A stretch of DNA of 59,857 nucleotides from Phaeobacter sp. 11ANDIMAR09 (GTDB lineage: Bacteria; Pseudomonadota; Alphaproteobacteria; Rhodobacterales; Rhodobacteraceae), in NCBI RefSeq assembly GCF_001294455.1, contig NZ_LIKT01000027.1, positions 1 through 59,857 of the forward strand. The letters run 5' to 3'. Below, one piece after another: positions 34,844 through 44,067 of this stretch. A model generated the notes under the pieces. The model made no database searches and was not told the DNA's origin. It saw nothing but the letters and a program-made list of their open reading frames with translations. Each line of letters starts with the position of its first letter. Position 1 is the first letter of the stretch. The translations under genes and the position numbers were made by a program.

Positions 34844-35454
34844 GCCTGTTCCTCCTGTACGGCCTGCACCGCTTCGGTGATGGTCATATCAATGCCCGCT
34901 TCGGCTTTCTTGGCGACCAGGGCTTGGGCCTTTTCAGCCAGTTCCTGAGCGTTGATGGCATCGGAGGTGACGTCGCTGCCGGGCGGGATGTCAGCGAGCA
35001 GCTCGCCTTTGAGCTTGGGTAGATCATTGATCAGCTCTTCTGTCCCTTCAGGGTCCTGCTGGTGCAGCGCGATAAAGCGGTCACGGGCGGGCTTGACGCC
35101 GATGTGGCCAAGCGAGATCGCGTTGTCGACAAAGGTTTCAGCAGCGGTCTTCGTCGTGCTGGCTTGCAGGCTTTTGACCGTGCCAGACAGGTCTTTGACC
35201 GAAGCCTGCAGGGCTTCGATGGTTTCGTCCTTGTCTGTGCCCTGGCTTTGGGCAGCGGTTAGGATGTCCCCGGCGCTGGCGTCTTTTTCGCAACCCAGGG
35301 CCTCGCCGATCTCGCCGAGCTGAGAATGAAGCGCCGTGGTGCCTTTGCCCTCGTCCGTGGCTTCCGCAAGGCGAGAATTCAGCGCTGTGGTGATATCGTC
35401 CTCGCTGGCATCGGGCTTTAGGCCCAGCAGCTTGGCGATGCTTTCCTGAAACAT
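34840..35454 (-). CDS. Nested scaffold protein (Mu Z-like internal start)
   Basis: Internal in-frame start ATG 35454 (MFQESIAKLLGLKPDASEDD) preceded by AGGAG and a 9-base spacer, within the protease gene. The product is 204 residues of mostly helix (EALQASVKDLSGTVKSLQAS), matching a scaffold released from the protease fusion. In Mu, I and Z share this arrangement. Supported by the ribosome site and domain boundary, not by direct evidence of expression. Confidence 0.6.
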   Translation of the reverse strand: MFQESIAKLLGLKPDASEDDITTALNSRLAEATDEGKGTTALHSQLGEIGEALGCEKDASAGDILTAAQSQGTDKDETIEALQASVKDLSGTVKSLQASTTKTAAETFVDNAISLGHIGVKPARDRFIALHQQDPEGTEELINDLPKLKGELLADIPPGSDVTSDAINAQELAEKAQALVAKKAEAGIDMTITEAVQAVQEEQA

Positions 35455-35943
35455 GGTGTCGTTCTCCTGGTTGAGGGAATGGAGCCCACGCAGGTTTGGC
35501 CGGTTGACCAGGCTGGCGCGGCGAATGGCGACAATTTGCTGTGTGGGCTTGGCAAGGTGGGCAATGACCGGGGAAATTCCGCTGTAAGCGCGGTCTTTCA
35601 ATAGAGCCGACCCGGAAGGGGTCCAGTCGACCCGGCCCCAGATCCCGTCCTCGCGAGCCTGCATTTCTACGATCCAGCCCCGCGCAGGAGCCGGACGACC
35701 TTCCTTGGCCGCCAGGTCCATGGCGTGATCTTGATCTATGGGAAGCTTGTCGGCCTCCGCAAAGCTGTTTTGGATGATCTGCTCTGGTGCTGCTACATGG
35801 TAGGGGCCTCGCTTGTCATGGGTCTGCACAGCACCCGCAGAAGTCGGCAAGAGATGCACCCATGTCGGAACGGCATCCTCGCCAGTAGGCGAGGGGAGTT
35901 CCGCATGGATCGCGTTGAAGACGGTTTGAAGGCGCTTTGACAT
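34840..35943 (-). CDS. Mu gp32-like head maturation protease with scaffold domain
   Basis: 367 residues from ATG 35943. The N-terminal half (to about residue 165) carries the Mu-I-type protease region with PIDQDHAMDLAAKEGRPAPARGWI (His) and SGISPVIAHLAKP. The C-terminal half is helical and charged, fitting a scaffold. A second in-frame ATG at 35454 with AGGAG 9 bases upstream would give a separate scaffold, as Mu gene Z is nested in I. Confidence 0.82.
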   Translation of the reverse strand: MSKRLQTVFNAIHAELPSPTGEDAVPTWVHLLPTSAGAVQTHDKRGPYHVAAPEQIIQNSFAEADKLPIDQDHAMDLAAKEGRPAPARGWIVEMQAREDGIWGRVDWTPSGSALLKDRAYSGISPVIAHLAKPTQQIVAIRRASLVNRPNLRGLHSLNQENDTMFQESIAKLLGLKPDASEDDITTALNSRLAEATDEGKGTTALHSQLGEIGEALGCEKDASAGDILTAAQSQGTDKDETIEALQASVKDLSGTVKSLQASTTKTAAETFVDNAISLGHIGVKPARDRFIALHQQDPEGTEELINDLPKLKGELLADIPPGSDVTSDAINAQELAEKAQALVAKKAEAGIDMTITEAVQAVQEEQA

Positions 35944-35978
35944 GACCGCAAATGTGACAGTCGGCTGCAAACCGAGAC

Positions 35979-35998
35979 ACCCGCACCAGGGTGCGGGT
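35979..35998 (-). terminator. GC-rich hairpin between gpG-like and protease genes
   Basis: Perfect 8-bp inverted repeat ACCCGCAC (35979-35986) and GTGCGGGT (35991-35998) with a 4-base loop. It lacks a T-run, so it may be an attenuator or RNA-processing site rather than a full terminator between the two head gene blocks. Confidence 0.4.
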
Positions 35999-36058
35999 TA
36001 TGCGAGGCTCATAGGTTTGAGGGAGATGGCGGCAGGTTGCCGAGGTCCGGCTTGCGGG

Positions 36059-36550
36059 TCAACCCCGACTATCTGCCGCGTGTTCCAGCCACTCTTCCAG
36101 CTCGAGGGCCAGATTGGTTTCGTCGTCTTCTGAGATCCCGATGAATGGGCGGGCCGGGATGTTTCCCCAGGGAATAGACGAGCCATTGGCGGCGGTGCCG
36201 AATGCGCCTTTTTCAGCGCCGAACTGCATGACGGCCGATTGAATGGCGTTGGAACCAAACTCCATGCTGTCCTTGTCGGCCGCGTAGTGAAGGTGGTTTC
36301 TCATGTCGCCCGAGACATTCAAGGGGGCACCAAAACTCAAACCCAATTTGGTGTAGCGTTTCAGAGTGGCGGCTGACCTAGGCGCAAAAGGCGCGCCGTC
36401 GGGCTGAAGGCCCTGCAGAACGCGGTCCTGCGTTGCCGAGACGAGCAACTCGCCTGCATCCTGCATAAACTCGGTCAGGTCTCCGGTCGCTTCCAAGAGA
36501 GCGATCAGGAGTGGATCCAGGGTGTCCGTGTTGTATTCAAGGCCAGTCAT
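36059..36550 (-). CDS. Mu gpG-like virion morphogenesis / tail completion protein
   Basis: 163 residues starting MTGLEYNTDTLDPLLIALLEATGDL with FAPRSAATLKRY and the conserved end region FGAEKGAFGT ... PWGNIPARPFIGIS, the signature of phage virion morphogenesis proteins (Mu gp31, G). In Mu it follows gene F directly. Here 2.2 kb with a chemotaxis receptor gene separates it from F. Confidence 0.85.
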   Translation of the reverse strand: MTGLEYNTDTLDPLLIALLEATGDLTEFMQDAGELLVSATQDRVLQGLQPDGAPFAPRSAATLKRYTKLGLSFGAPLNVSGDMRNHLHYAADKDSMEFGSNAIQSAVMQFGAEKGAFGTAANGSSIPWGNIPARPFIGISEDDETNLALELEEWLEHAADSRG

Positions 36551-37029
36551 GTTGCCCTCCTTGTTCGCCAGAGCTTACATTCTTGCTGAGTCGACGCAAA
36601 GGCTTCTCCCAGCCCAAAGCGGACCGGTGCGAAGGGAGGCTGCTTCTCATTGCCGCACATGCAAAAATGCGCCTCGACTTCCCGGAAGCGGACATTCAAG
36701 TATTTCAAATGCGGCTTTTTGCCCTCGATGTCGGCTTCGAGCCCTGACCTTCACTGCGGCGCCGTGGCTGAAGAAAAACCCACTATACTCAGGCAGGGGG
36801 CTGCAAAAATGCCTCTTTCGTTTGTGCTAGATGATTCGCAGTTAGGAATCAGTTCCTTCAAGAACCACTTCTACTCAAAGTTGCCGAATGGTTTCAAAAT
36901 GACACTTAAATCCAGAAGTCAGGCTGAAGAATCAACCACTAGGTGAATTTTTTGAAGTTTTCGTTTTATCAACCCCAATTCGCCAAAATCACTCATCTAT
37001 AACGAATTCAACCAACTAGGTGAGAGAAC
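36551..37029. other. Non-phage flank upstream of the chemotaxis receptor gene
   Basis: 479 bases without a phage gene. The half near gpG has GC-rich sequence with GCGGACATTC and ATGCGGCTTT (about 36690-36725), a style I associate with dispersed intergenic repeats of roseobacter chromosomes. The half near the receptor gene is AT-rich and should hold its promoter; AGGTGAGAG precedes the ATG. No repeat matching the other flank was found by eye. Confidence 0.45.
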
Positions 37030-38406
37030 ATGTTATTTACATCTGGACGTCGCGCTCAAGCGGTAGAACTGGCTGAAAAGCAGGCATTCATGGATGTCAT
37101 TGATCGAACACAAGCCGTTATTGAGTTTGAGCCTGATGGAACAATCATAAAAGCCAACGAAAACTTTCTTTCGGCGCTAGGGTATGATCTCAATGAGATT
37201 GTCGGACAACATCATTCTATGTTTGTCGACAAGGATTACGGAAAAACAGCAGCCTATAGAGCATTCTGGGAGGACCTGGGCTCCGGCAAGTTCTTCACCG
37301 ATCAGTTTCCGAGGCTAACAAAGAGTGGTTCTGAAATCTGGATCCAGGCAACATACGCGCCGGTGTTCGATTCTGAAAATAAGGTCAAGAAAGTCATCAA
37401 ACTCGCAACCGACGTCACTCAACGCCGGAAGGACACAGATGATATCGCGAGCAGTTTGACAGAGATGGCTAATGGAAACCTCGCGCAACGAGTTCAAGTC
37501 TCCAGTATCGAAGACTTAAGTGTACTAGGCCAATCTCTAAACCAAGCTATGGAAAAACTCTCAATGGCCATAGAAGCTGTAAAGACAGTGTCAGGTACGG
37601 TCTCATCAACAGCACAAGAGATCAACGGTTCGACGTCTGAATTGTCCAACCGTACAGAAACTCAAGCTGCAACACTGGAACAAACTGCCGCTGCGATTGA
37701 AGAACTTACAGCAACAGTGCGTTCTGCTGCAGAAGGGGCGAAACAAGTAGAAGAAATTGTTGCGAGCGCCAGAGCTGCGGCTCAAGGAAGCAATCAAGTT
37801 GTGCAAGACGCGATCTTGGCCATGGATCACATTCAAGAGTCTTCGGACAAAATTTCCCACATTATTTCTGTCATTGATGACATCTCGTTTCAGACTAATC
37901 TACTTGCACTAAACGCTGGGGTCGAAGCTGCTAGGGCAGGTGAAGCCGGACGTGGGTTTGCGGTCGTGGCCTCGGAGGTTCGAGCCCTTGCCCAGCGTTC
38001 AACGGAGGCTGCCGGAGAAATCAAGGGGCTGATTTCGGAGAGCTCAAATCATGTATCCAAGGGTGTAGAGCTGGTAGGGCAAGCTGGAGTAGAACTCAGT
38101 TCAATTATCGAGAATGTTGGAAATATTTCCGGGCACGTCACTGAAATTGCCCGGGGGGCGCATGAGCAATCGATAACGTTGGAAGAAATCAATACTGGTG
38201 TGAGCCAACTGGATGCGGTGACACAACAAAATGCCGCAATGGTGGAAGAAACTACCGCCGCGAGCCAAATTCTGGCCAATGATGCGACAGACTTGGCTCA
38301 ACAAGTTGATAAGTTCACTACCCAGCCACACAATATCGTTTCGTTGCCGTCTATTGAGTTTGAAAACAACCATGACCAAGATGAAGCTTCGATGTTTGGG
38401 ACTTGA
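37030..38406 (+). CDS. Soluble PAS-domain methyl-accepting chemotaxis protein (cargo gene)
   Basis: 458 residues on the strand opposite to all phage structural genes. Domains: PAS at about 20-135 ([23 protein letters not shown] ... [11 protein letters not shown]), a HAMP-like linker at about 145-185, and the MCP signalling helices at about 190-430 with the conserved tip ([19 protein letters not shown], then [18 protein letters not shown]). No transmembrane helix is present, so it is cytoplasmic and probably senses redox or an internal ligand through PAS. It has its own ribosome site and lower GC than the phage genes. It interrupts the F-G head gene pair and looks like an acquired moron. Confidence 0.92.
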   Translation: MLFTSGRRAQAVELAEKQAFMDVIDRTQAVIEFEPDGTIIKANENFLSALGYDLNEIVGQHHSMFVDKDYGKTAAYRAFWEDLGSGKFFTDQFPRLTKSGSEIWIQATYAPVFDSENKVKKVIKLATDVTQRRKDTDDIASSLTEMANGNLAQRVQVSSIEDLSVLGQSLNQAMEKLSMAIEAVKTVSGTVSSTAQEINGSTSELSNRTETQAATLEQTAAAIEELTATVRSAAEGAKQVEEIVASARAAAQGSNQVVQDAILAMDHIQESSDKISHIISVIDDISFQTNLLALNAGVEAARAGEAGRGFAVVASEVRALAQRSTEAAGEIKGLISESSNHVSKGVELVGQAGVELSSIIENVGNISGHVTEIARGAHEQSITLEEINTGVSQLDAVTQQNAAMVEETTAASQILANDATDLAQQVDKFTTQPHNIVSLPSIEFENNHDQDEASMFGT

Positions 38407-38727
38407 TGCCCTCTGCCTCTAGTTTTTGATAGGCCAGCAGTTGCACACCTTCTAGCCGAGGTTTCACTGCACTGACTGCTTGCAACCGCTTCCGACGTGA
38501 CAGTGGGCTGGGTGCTGAGATAACCCTTAGCAGACATCTCAGGCGGCACGTGCGGCGAAGGGCCGCTCCGTCCCGCACTGCTGCACTCCAACCCTCAAAT
38601 TTCGCTGCAACTCTCATCAATGACCGCTTTCCACGCGGCATCGCAGCGGTCGTTGGCAGTATTCCAAGGCCGAAAGGCGGACTTTGCAAAGGTCGCTCTC
38701 TGCGCTTAGCTGCTCTTCGTTTCTAGC
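38407..38727. other. Non-phage flank downstream of the chemotaxis receptor gene
   Basis: 321 bases without a convincing gene between the receptor stop and the gpF-like stop. It includes GCAGCGGTCGTTGGCAG and AAGGCGGACTTTGCAAAGG (38645-38695), again resembling host intergenic sequence rather than phage DNA. No terminator with a clear T-run was seen. Confidence 0.4.
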
Positions 38728-39858
38728 TCACAAAATTGGATCTGCTGCGGTGGCCTTGGCAGCAGCCTCCCTTCGAAACTCGGTAACCAACAAACCTTTT
38801 TCAGTCTGAGTCACTTTGAGGGTGAGCAAGTTTTTCCCGTCCTTAGTCACCTGTCGGAAAATCAGGCTGTGAGATCCATGTTGGATCCTATGTGCTGCAT
38901 AGTTGATCGCCTCCTGAGCCACAGCAAAGTCGGTCGCGGTCAGCCCCGGCTGCTCACGTAAAAGCTTGGCGATGGTTTCAGAAGAAATATCAGCCACTAG
39001 GCGTTTCGATCCAATAGCCTGGGCATCTTCCGGACGCAGCCGAACCAGAGGAAAACTGCCTTTGGGATCCTTCAGCCAGGTTTCAAAGGGCCCTCCCGTG
39101 ATCCAGCTTTGGATCAAGTCAGAGGACGGGCGTGCGTTTAGAGTTTCCAGCTTGTCGCGGAGCTGTAGGACCGTTTCGCTGACTGTATCGCCAGGGGCAT
39201 AGGCCCAGCCGCGCCCGACGCCTGGTGGATTACCGGTCTTGGGGTCAGGCTTGTCCCAGTTGGGGGCAAGTTTCACATCTGCCTTGCCGCCACGGCGGAG
39301 CGCGGCATTTAGCGATCGCGCACCAAAGACCCTGCAGGAACAGCCCCACTCATTCGGGGGGTAGTGTGTTTCCCAGAAAGGGTGGTCGGCCTCAAGAATG
39401 AGGCCATCCCAAGCAAGATGCTGGGGGCGGGGATCTGCTGATCCGCCGTGACGGTAGACCCACAGAGGGAAGCCCCCATCGCGGAGCTGGGCGAGACGTC
39501 CGGCCATGTAACTGGTGCGCATGTTGGTGCGGTAGATCGTCCGCATTCGCCAGGCTTCGCCCTTTGGGGTGCCTTCGCCTGTCCAGCCATGCCAGCCGTG
39601 TTTTTCCACGATGGCACGAAAATCGCGTTTGAAGGCCTCAAGGCCAGTGCCCTCGGAGATCGCCTTGTCCACGGCGCTTGCCAGGTCCTGCAGGAGATCA
39701 GCCTTTGTGGCACCAGCGACCATGAATGCTCGATCATGGGCGCTGTGAAGCAAATCGTCCCAAGCGCTGGTCGGGACCAGGTCACCGAGGCGCAGGCGAA
39801 AGGCCGCAAGCTGTTCAGCAAAGGGCTTGCGAAAGATCGCGCCAAAGGCATCAGCCAT
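38728..39858 (-). CDS. Mu gpF-like minor head / head morphogenesis protein
   Basis: 376 residues from ATG 39858 (MADAFGAIFRKPFAEQL). It has the Mu F core: RTIYRTNMRTSYMAGRLAQL, HGGSADPRPQHLAWDG, and the terminal HYPPNEWGCSCRV. These proteins act at the portal vertex in head assembly. The C-terminal 150 residues (TGGPFETWLKDPKG, then HRIQHGSHSLIFRQVTKDG) look like an added barnase/EndoU-type or other domain, as in several Mu-like phages; the exact family is uncertain. Overlaps the portal gene by 8 bases. Confidence 0.85.
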   Translation of the reverse strand: MADAFGAIFRKPFAEQLAAFRLRLGDLVPTSAWDDLLHSAHDRAFMVAGATKADLLQDLASAVDKAISEGTGLEAFKRDFRAIVEKHGWHGWTGEGTPKGEAWRMRTIYRTNMRTSYMAGRLAQLRDGGFPLWVYRHGGSADPRPQHLAWDGLILEADHPFWETHYPPNEWGCSCRVFGARSLNAALRRGGKADVKLAPNWDKPDPKTGNPPGVGRGWAYAPGDTVSETVLQLRDKLETLNARPSSDLIQSWITGGPFETWLKDPKGSFPLVRLRPEDAQAIGSKRLVADISSETIAKLLREQPGLTATDFAVAQEAINYAAHRIQHGSHSLIFRQVTKDGKNLLTLKVTQTEKGLLVTEFRREAAAKATAADPIL

Positions 39859-41494
39859 CGGCTTCTTCCTCAACCATTGCCCGGCCGCCGGCGGATGCGG
39901 CCAGTATCGCCGCCGCCATTACACCGGGTAATTCTGCACCCGGCAAAGCCGGGAAGGCGGACAACAGGTTTTCCCGCAGCTCTTCCAGCGAACCGGAGCC
40001 CTCCACGATGGCTTCGACACCGGACAGGATCTTGTGCATTTCCGGCAAGGCCTCGGCCTCGAGCCGTTCGGTCAGGCTGCCAATTGGCGAGATCGCCACA
40101 GAGCCGCCCTGAGGGGCCTCAACAGCCTGCGCCGCGTCAACTCCCCCGGAATTCCCTTTGAGCCCCTTAAACCCCCCTTTAAATTCAGTCTCAGAGGGTT
40201 TCTTGTCCGACTTGTCGTCGACCTCCGCCAGTTTTTCGACCTGATCACCGGATTTCCGCAAGATTGCATCCCCTTTCTGTGGAGTGGAGAGGCTCAGCTT
40301 GTCCCGGATGTCTTTCTCGACAAATTCCAGACCGGCAGCGAACCAGGGCGACGTGGCCTGCGTCCAGGCCGCGAGGTCTTCGGGCTCGGGGCGGGTGATT
40401 TTGAGTTTGGGATAGAGCTTTTGCGGCCCGTAGTTCAGATCGATGTAGGGACGCACCAGAGTTCTGTTGAGAATTGCCGCAAGCATTTTGCCGTCAGCCC
40501 GTTCGATGTCTTCGCGCACATCGCCGTGTTCCTTTCCGGATCCCAAGCCGCCAGTTTCGGCATCTGTGGTGGCCGTCTGGCCAAGCACGATTTTAGAGAT
40601 CTGCTTGTCGTACCAGTCGGCGCGCTTTTCATAGAGGTCAATGGATCCGCTGATGTTGTCGCTGGAGACAAATTCCATAGACATGCTTTGAGGAATGATC
40701 GCGGCGCAATCCCCGGCAATCCCTGCTACCGCACGAAACAGCTTGTTCTTCTCCTCGTCTGAAGCGCCGGGACCGTATTTGCCCAGGCGAATAGGCTGGC
40801 CATAAGTCTGGGTGAAAATTGCCCAGTCCCGTTGAGTGAAGGCGCTGAACATCCAGCACCAGGAGGCGACCCGCGCCAGGCCAGAACGGATCTCCAGACC
40901 GGATTTGGAAGGGAAGGGCGCATAGATGAACTTGTAGGGCGGCAATGGAACCTCTGCGCCGCTGTCTTCCAGCAAGAGCGGGGTCCGCAAATCTCTGCGG
41001 TCAAACCGGAACCAGCGCTGGTCCCGCCATTCCAGGCGGTTCGGCTCATACTGCCCTTCGGAAAAGTCCCAGATGATTTCGGTGAAACTGTATCCCTTGC
41101 TGATGGCGTCCAGGATATTGATGATCTCAAACGTCAGCTCGTCGCGCTGCAGCCAGTTCTCCAGCGCCGTAGATTGCAAGAGCGCCGCCTTGTCTTCTCC
41201 TGCTGGCTCCACAGTGATTTCAAGCTGGCTCACAGCACGTTTCCGGTTGCCCAGGACCGCCATGTATTGCGGGCTGCGCTCTTCCAGGGTTTCTGCCAGG
41301 CCCATATATCGGATTGGGTCTCCGTGATCGGCAGACCGCAAGATCGACCCAAGTAGAAGCGGGTCCAGACCATCTGCCGGATAGCCGAAGATGGGCGAAC
41401 GAACAGTGCCAATAGAGGCTTCTGCAACCTCACGGGTCAGGGCAGAATGTTCCACGGGGCGGCCGCTGGGGTCCAGAACACGGGATTTTGCCAT
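39851..41494 (-). CDS. Mu gp29-like portal protein (DUF935)
   Basis: 547 residues starting MAKSRVLDPSGRPVE. Portal features include RYMGLAETLEERSPQYMAVLGNRKRAV, GYSFTEIIWDFSEGQ, RDQRWFRFDRRDLR and WAIFTQTYGQPIRLGKYG, all characteristic of DUF935. It forms the dodecameric DNA channel with the terminase. The start overlaps the terminase stop (TAATG). Confidence 0.9.
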   Translation of the reverse strand: MAKSRVLDPSGRPVEHSALTREVAEASIGTVRSPIFGYPADGLDPLLLGSILRSADHGDPIRYMGLAETLEERSPQYMAVLGNRKRAVSQLEITVEPAGEDKAALLQSTALENWLQRDELTFEIINILDAISKGYSFTEIIWDFSEGQYEPNRLEWRDQRWFRFDRRDLRTPLLLEDSGAEVPLPPYKFIYAPFPSKSGLEIRSGLARVASWCWMFSAFTQRDWAIFTQTYGQPIRLGKYGPGASDEEKNKLFRAVAGIAGDCAAIIPQSMSMEFVSSDNISGSIDLYEKRADWYDKQISKIVLGQTATTDAETGGLGSGKEHGDVREDIERADGKMLAAILNRTLVRPYIDLNYGPQKLYPKLKITRPEPEDLAAWTQATSPWFAAGLEFVEKDIRDKLSLSTPQKGDAILRKSGDQVEKLAEVDDKSDKKPSETEFKGGFKGLKGNSGGVDAAQAVEAPQGGSVAISPIGSLTERLEAEALPEMHKILSGVEAIVEGSGSLEELRENLLSAFPALPGAELPGVMAAAILAASAGGRAMVEEEADG

Positions 41495-43170
41495 TAGAGG
41501 ATCCCTCCTTTCAAATCTGCCCCAAGAGGCGTGTCCCACCAGTTGCGGCCGCTGCCTTCGGGCTGCCCAAGAGCGTGGTCTTCGGGGTTGTCGTATTCCT
41601 GCCCCCTGGGCAGACCGCGATAGTCGGTTTCAAAGTAATCCTGGCGGCTGGCAAAGAAGGCGAGGGCGCTGGCAACAGCGCTGTCGCCGTGACGGTCCAA
41701 GCCGTCGCTGCCCTTCATGCGGAAACCGTCAGGCACTTTGATGATGCCGTCGACGAACTGCAGGGACTGGTGATCCTGGACCACGTCGGCATGGGCGCAC
41801 AGGACAATGGTCTTGTCACCGAATGCTTCGATGTAGGGGGGCATTTCGCGGGAGTACCATTCCCGGCTGAAGGCAACCTCCACAATCCGCTCGCCATAGC
41901 GTTGGGTGGCTTTCTCAGCGAGGTAGGCGCCGTTACCGGTTTTGTCCAAAGCACCTTTGATGAAATTGGGCACCCGGTCGCAGATGTAGAACAGGATATC
42001 GCGCTGCTGATCGAAAGGGATGTTGCGCAGTTCGACCAGGAGCTTGGTTTCCCGCACCAGGGTTTCTGTGACTTCCTGGATCACGATATCGGTGGCATCA
42101 CCGGAGCGGGCAAAGTCTTCGCCCATGACGTGCTTGCCGTTCTGGTTCAGTTTCTCAAGCGCCGGCTTTAGATGTTTCTCGCACCAGGCCAGGGCTTCTG
42201 CCTTGCGGATCTCGTCGCTGGCGTTCTTGAACTCGTCCGGTTGGATCCAGCGGTGAAACGGGATCCCTTGCTTTGTACAGGCCTCAATCTGAACGCGGGT
42301 GAGGGCAGCGCCCTCGGCCTCTGCTGGGATCGCGTCGAGCTCCTGCTTCATCGCAGCGGTGCGTGAACCATAGGAACCCCGGATCTGTGCTTCCCAGGCG
42401 TCTTGGTCTTCTTGAGACCAGTCTTTGCCGCGCATCAGGCAAACGCGCCTGTAAAGCCCGTTTTTAACCGCGTCCCCAAATGGGATGTGGTGAACTTCGT
42501 ATGGGGTCTTCTTGGCTCGCGCTTCGCGGATCAACTCATTGAAGGGGTTCAAGACCCCATTGTGGGTTGAAATAATCCGAACCTTGCCGCCCCAAATAAG
42601 CATGGCGTTGACGGCATCAATGACTTCGCGCACGTCTTTATGAAAGGCGGCTTCGTCAATAACCACGATGCCCTGCAGACCGCGAATGTTTGCCGGGTTC
42701 GACGACAGCGCCTCCACCCGAAACCCGCTGTTGAAGCGAGCGCGATAGGCGGTGATGTGTTTGGTGGTGCCGTCGGGCTGCTTGTCCTCAAAGAGGTACT
42801 CGTCAATCTCGATCAGCTCACCCGCTACGGCTTTGGCAAAGTGGGCCACGTAGCCGATGAACTCGCGGCCTTTTTCTTTGGTGTCGCCAACATAGAAAAC
42901 GTTGTCGCCGCCTGCGGATTTCTTGCTCGCGGCCGTGATGGCGGAATCGAGAGCCTCGGCAAAGGTGATACCCGTCCGGCGGCCCTTCTCGGCGATCTTC
43001 AGATCGCTCTTGTCCTCCAGCCAGGTCTTCTGGTGTTCCATCAGAATGCCGTCTGCGAGCGGGTCCAGATCGTCGGGCAGGTCTGTCCCGAGGTTCAGCG
43101 TCTCGGGAAGCTCGGACGGATCACGCGAAAGGATTGGCTTTTTGGGGGCCAGGTTTGCGGCTGCGTCCAT
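41494..43170 (-). CDS. Terminase large subunit (Mu gp28-like)
   Basis: 558 residues. The ATPase part has HQKTWLEDKSDLKIAEKGRRTGITFAEAL, an atypical Walker A as in Mu gp28, and GIVVIDEAAFHKD as Walker B. The nuclease half contains GEDFARSGDATDIVIQEV and GDGLDRHGDSAVASALAF-type acidic segments (SDGLDRHGDSA). It packages phage DNA by headful, cutting into flanking host DNA in Mu-type phages. Confidence 0.9.
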   Translation of the reverse strand: MDAAANLAPKKPILSRDPSELPETLNLGTDLPDDLDPLADGILMEHQKTWLEDKSDLKIAEKGRRTGITFAEALDSAITAASKKSAGGDNVFYVGDTKEKGREFIGYVAHFAKAVAGELIEIDEYLFEDKQPDGTTKHITAYRARFNSGFRVEALSSNPANIRGLQGIVVIDEAAFHKDVREVIDAVNAMLIWGGKVRIISTHNGVLNPFNELIREARAKKTPYEVHHIPFGDAVKNGLYRRVCLMRGKDWSQEDQDAWEAQIRGSYGSRTAAMKQELDAIPAEAEGAALTRVQIEACTKQGIPFHRWIQPDEFKNASDEIRKAEALAWCEKHLKPALEKLNQNGKHVMGEDFARSGDATDIVIQEVTETLVRETKLLVELRNIPFDQQRDILFYICDRVPNFIKGALDKTGNGAYLAEKATQRYGERIVEVAFSREWYSREMPPYIEAFGDKTIVLCAHADVVQDHQSLQFVDGIIKVPDGFRMKGSDGLDRHGDSAVASALAFFASRQDYFETDYRGLPRGQEYDNPEDHALGQPEGSGRNWWDTPLGADLKGGIL

Positions 43171-43173
43171 GGG

Positions 43174-43488
43174 CTATACTCCGGCCCAGGCGCGTTCGTA
43201 ACGTGACTGTAGGGTGTCTTTCTTTGGCCGGTCACCGAGCAGATCGGGGAAGAACTCGCCTTCACCTAGCCGCCACAGGTGACGGGTGTTGCGGGAGTTC
43301 ACGATCTGGCTTTTGGGGGGGTAGACCTCAACCGCCGCAGCGCCGTTGCCCCAAACGCTGCACTTGATCGCCTGTAGTTGGTCCCAGGTGATCGTGCCAT
43401 CATGGTCGACCCAAAGGTGCCCAAGTTCGACGTCGAGGTGGGCGCGGAACCCATAAAAGGACATTTCCCGAATTTCGCGGCCGCTCAT
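43174..43488 (-). CDS. Small phage protein (DUF7694-like)
   Basis: 104 residues with GHLWVDHDGTITWDQLQAIK and AAAVEVYPPKSQIVNSRNTRHLW, a conserved small family found near terminase genes in Mu-like and GTA-like clusters. The TTTRRH-type end (NTRHLWRLGEGEF) is typical. Function unknown. Overlaps the terminase small subunit gene (ATGA at 43485-43488). Confidence 0.65.
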   Translation of the reverse strand: MSGREIREMSFYGFRAHLDVELGHLWVDHDGTITWDQLQAIKCSVWGNGAAAVEVYPPKSQIVNSRNTRHLWRLGEGEFFPDLLGDRPKKDTLQSRYERAWAGV

Positions 43489-44066
43489 CGCTTTAGCCCC
43501 AAGACGCGATTACGCAGGGCTTCGGCGGCCTTTGCGGACAGTCCGGCTTCAGCCGAAGCGGTATCCAGATTGTCTGCCATCTCTGCCGCCGCAGCCTTGC
43601 GCGCGTCTTCTTCGATCCGCTTGCGCTCATCGTCTTTCAGTTTTTGACGGATGCCCGAGCTGTGCATGATGTCTTTGAGCATCTTGCCGATGAAGTGCAG
43701 GTCCTGCGGTTTGATCTCGTCGCCGGTCTTGGTCATCTGGCTTTGCATGACCTTGAAGGCCAGCGTGGTGACCATCTGGAACAGGACGTTGTGCCGCTGC
43801 GCCTCTTCTTCCAGGCCGTTGTCATTCATCCAGTCGGCGGCCCATTGGCTGGCCTGTTCCTGGTACTTGACGAATTCGCGGTATTCCTGGCCGTATTCAT
43901 GGACAGCGGACTTGCCGATACTGACCTCGTAGCCCGCCGCCTGAAGCTTGGTGTTCAGGTCGTCAGCGATTTTCGTGTAGCCGCTCCAGCCGCCCTCTTT
44001 TAGCGCCTGGTGGAGCCAGTCGCGGAACTCTTCCGGCATAAGATCTATCTTGCGAGGTGGGGGCAT
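43485..44066 (-). CDS. Terminase small subunit (Mu gp27-like, DUF3486)
   Basis: 193 residues from ATG 44066 (MPPPRKIDLMPEEFRDWLHQAL). Pattern GYTKIADDLNTKLQAAGYEVSIGKSAVHEYG is the HTH of DUF3486, followed by the helical FQMVTTLAFKVMQSQM. It recognises DNA for packaging. A longer start at 44123 lies inside the upstream gene and is disfavoured. Confidence 0.85.
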   Translation of the reverse strand: MPPPRKIDLMPEEFRDWLHQALKEGGWSGYTKIADDLNTKLQAAGYEVSIGKSAVHEYGQEYREFVKYQEQASQWAADWMNDNGLEEEAQRHNVLFQMVTTLAFKVMQSQMTKTGDEIKPQDLHFIGKMLKDIMHSSGIRQKLKDDERKRIEEDARKAAAAEMADNLDTASAEAGLSAKAAEALRNRVLGLKR

Positions 44067-44067
44067 G

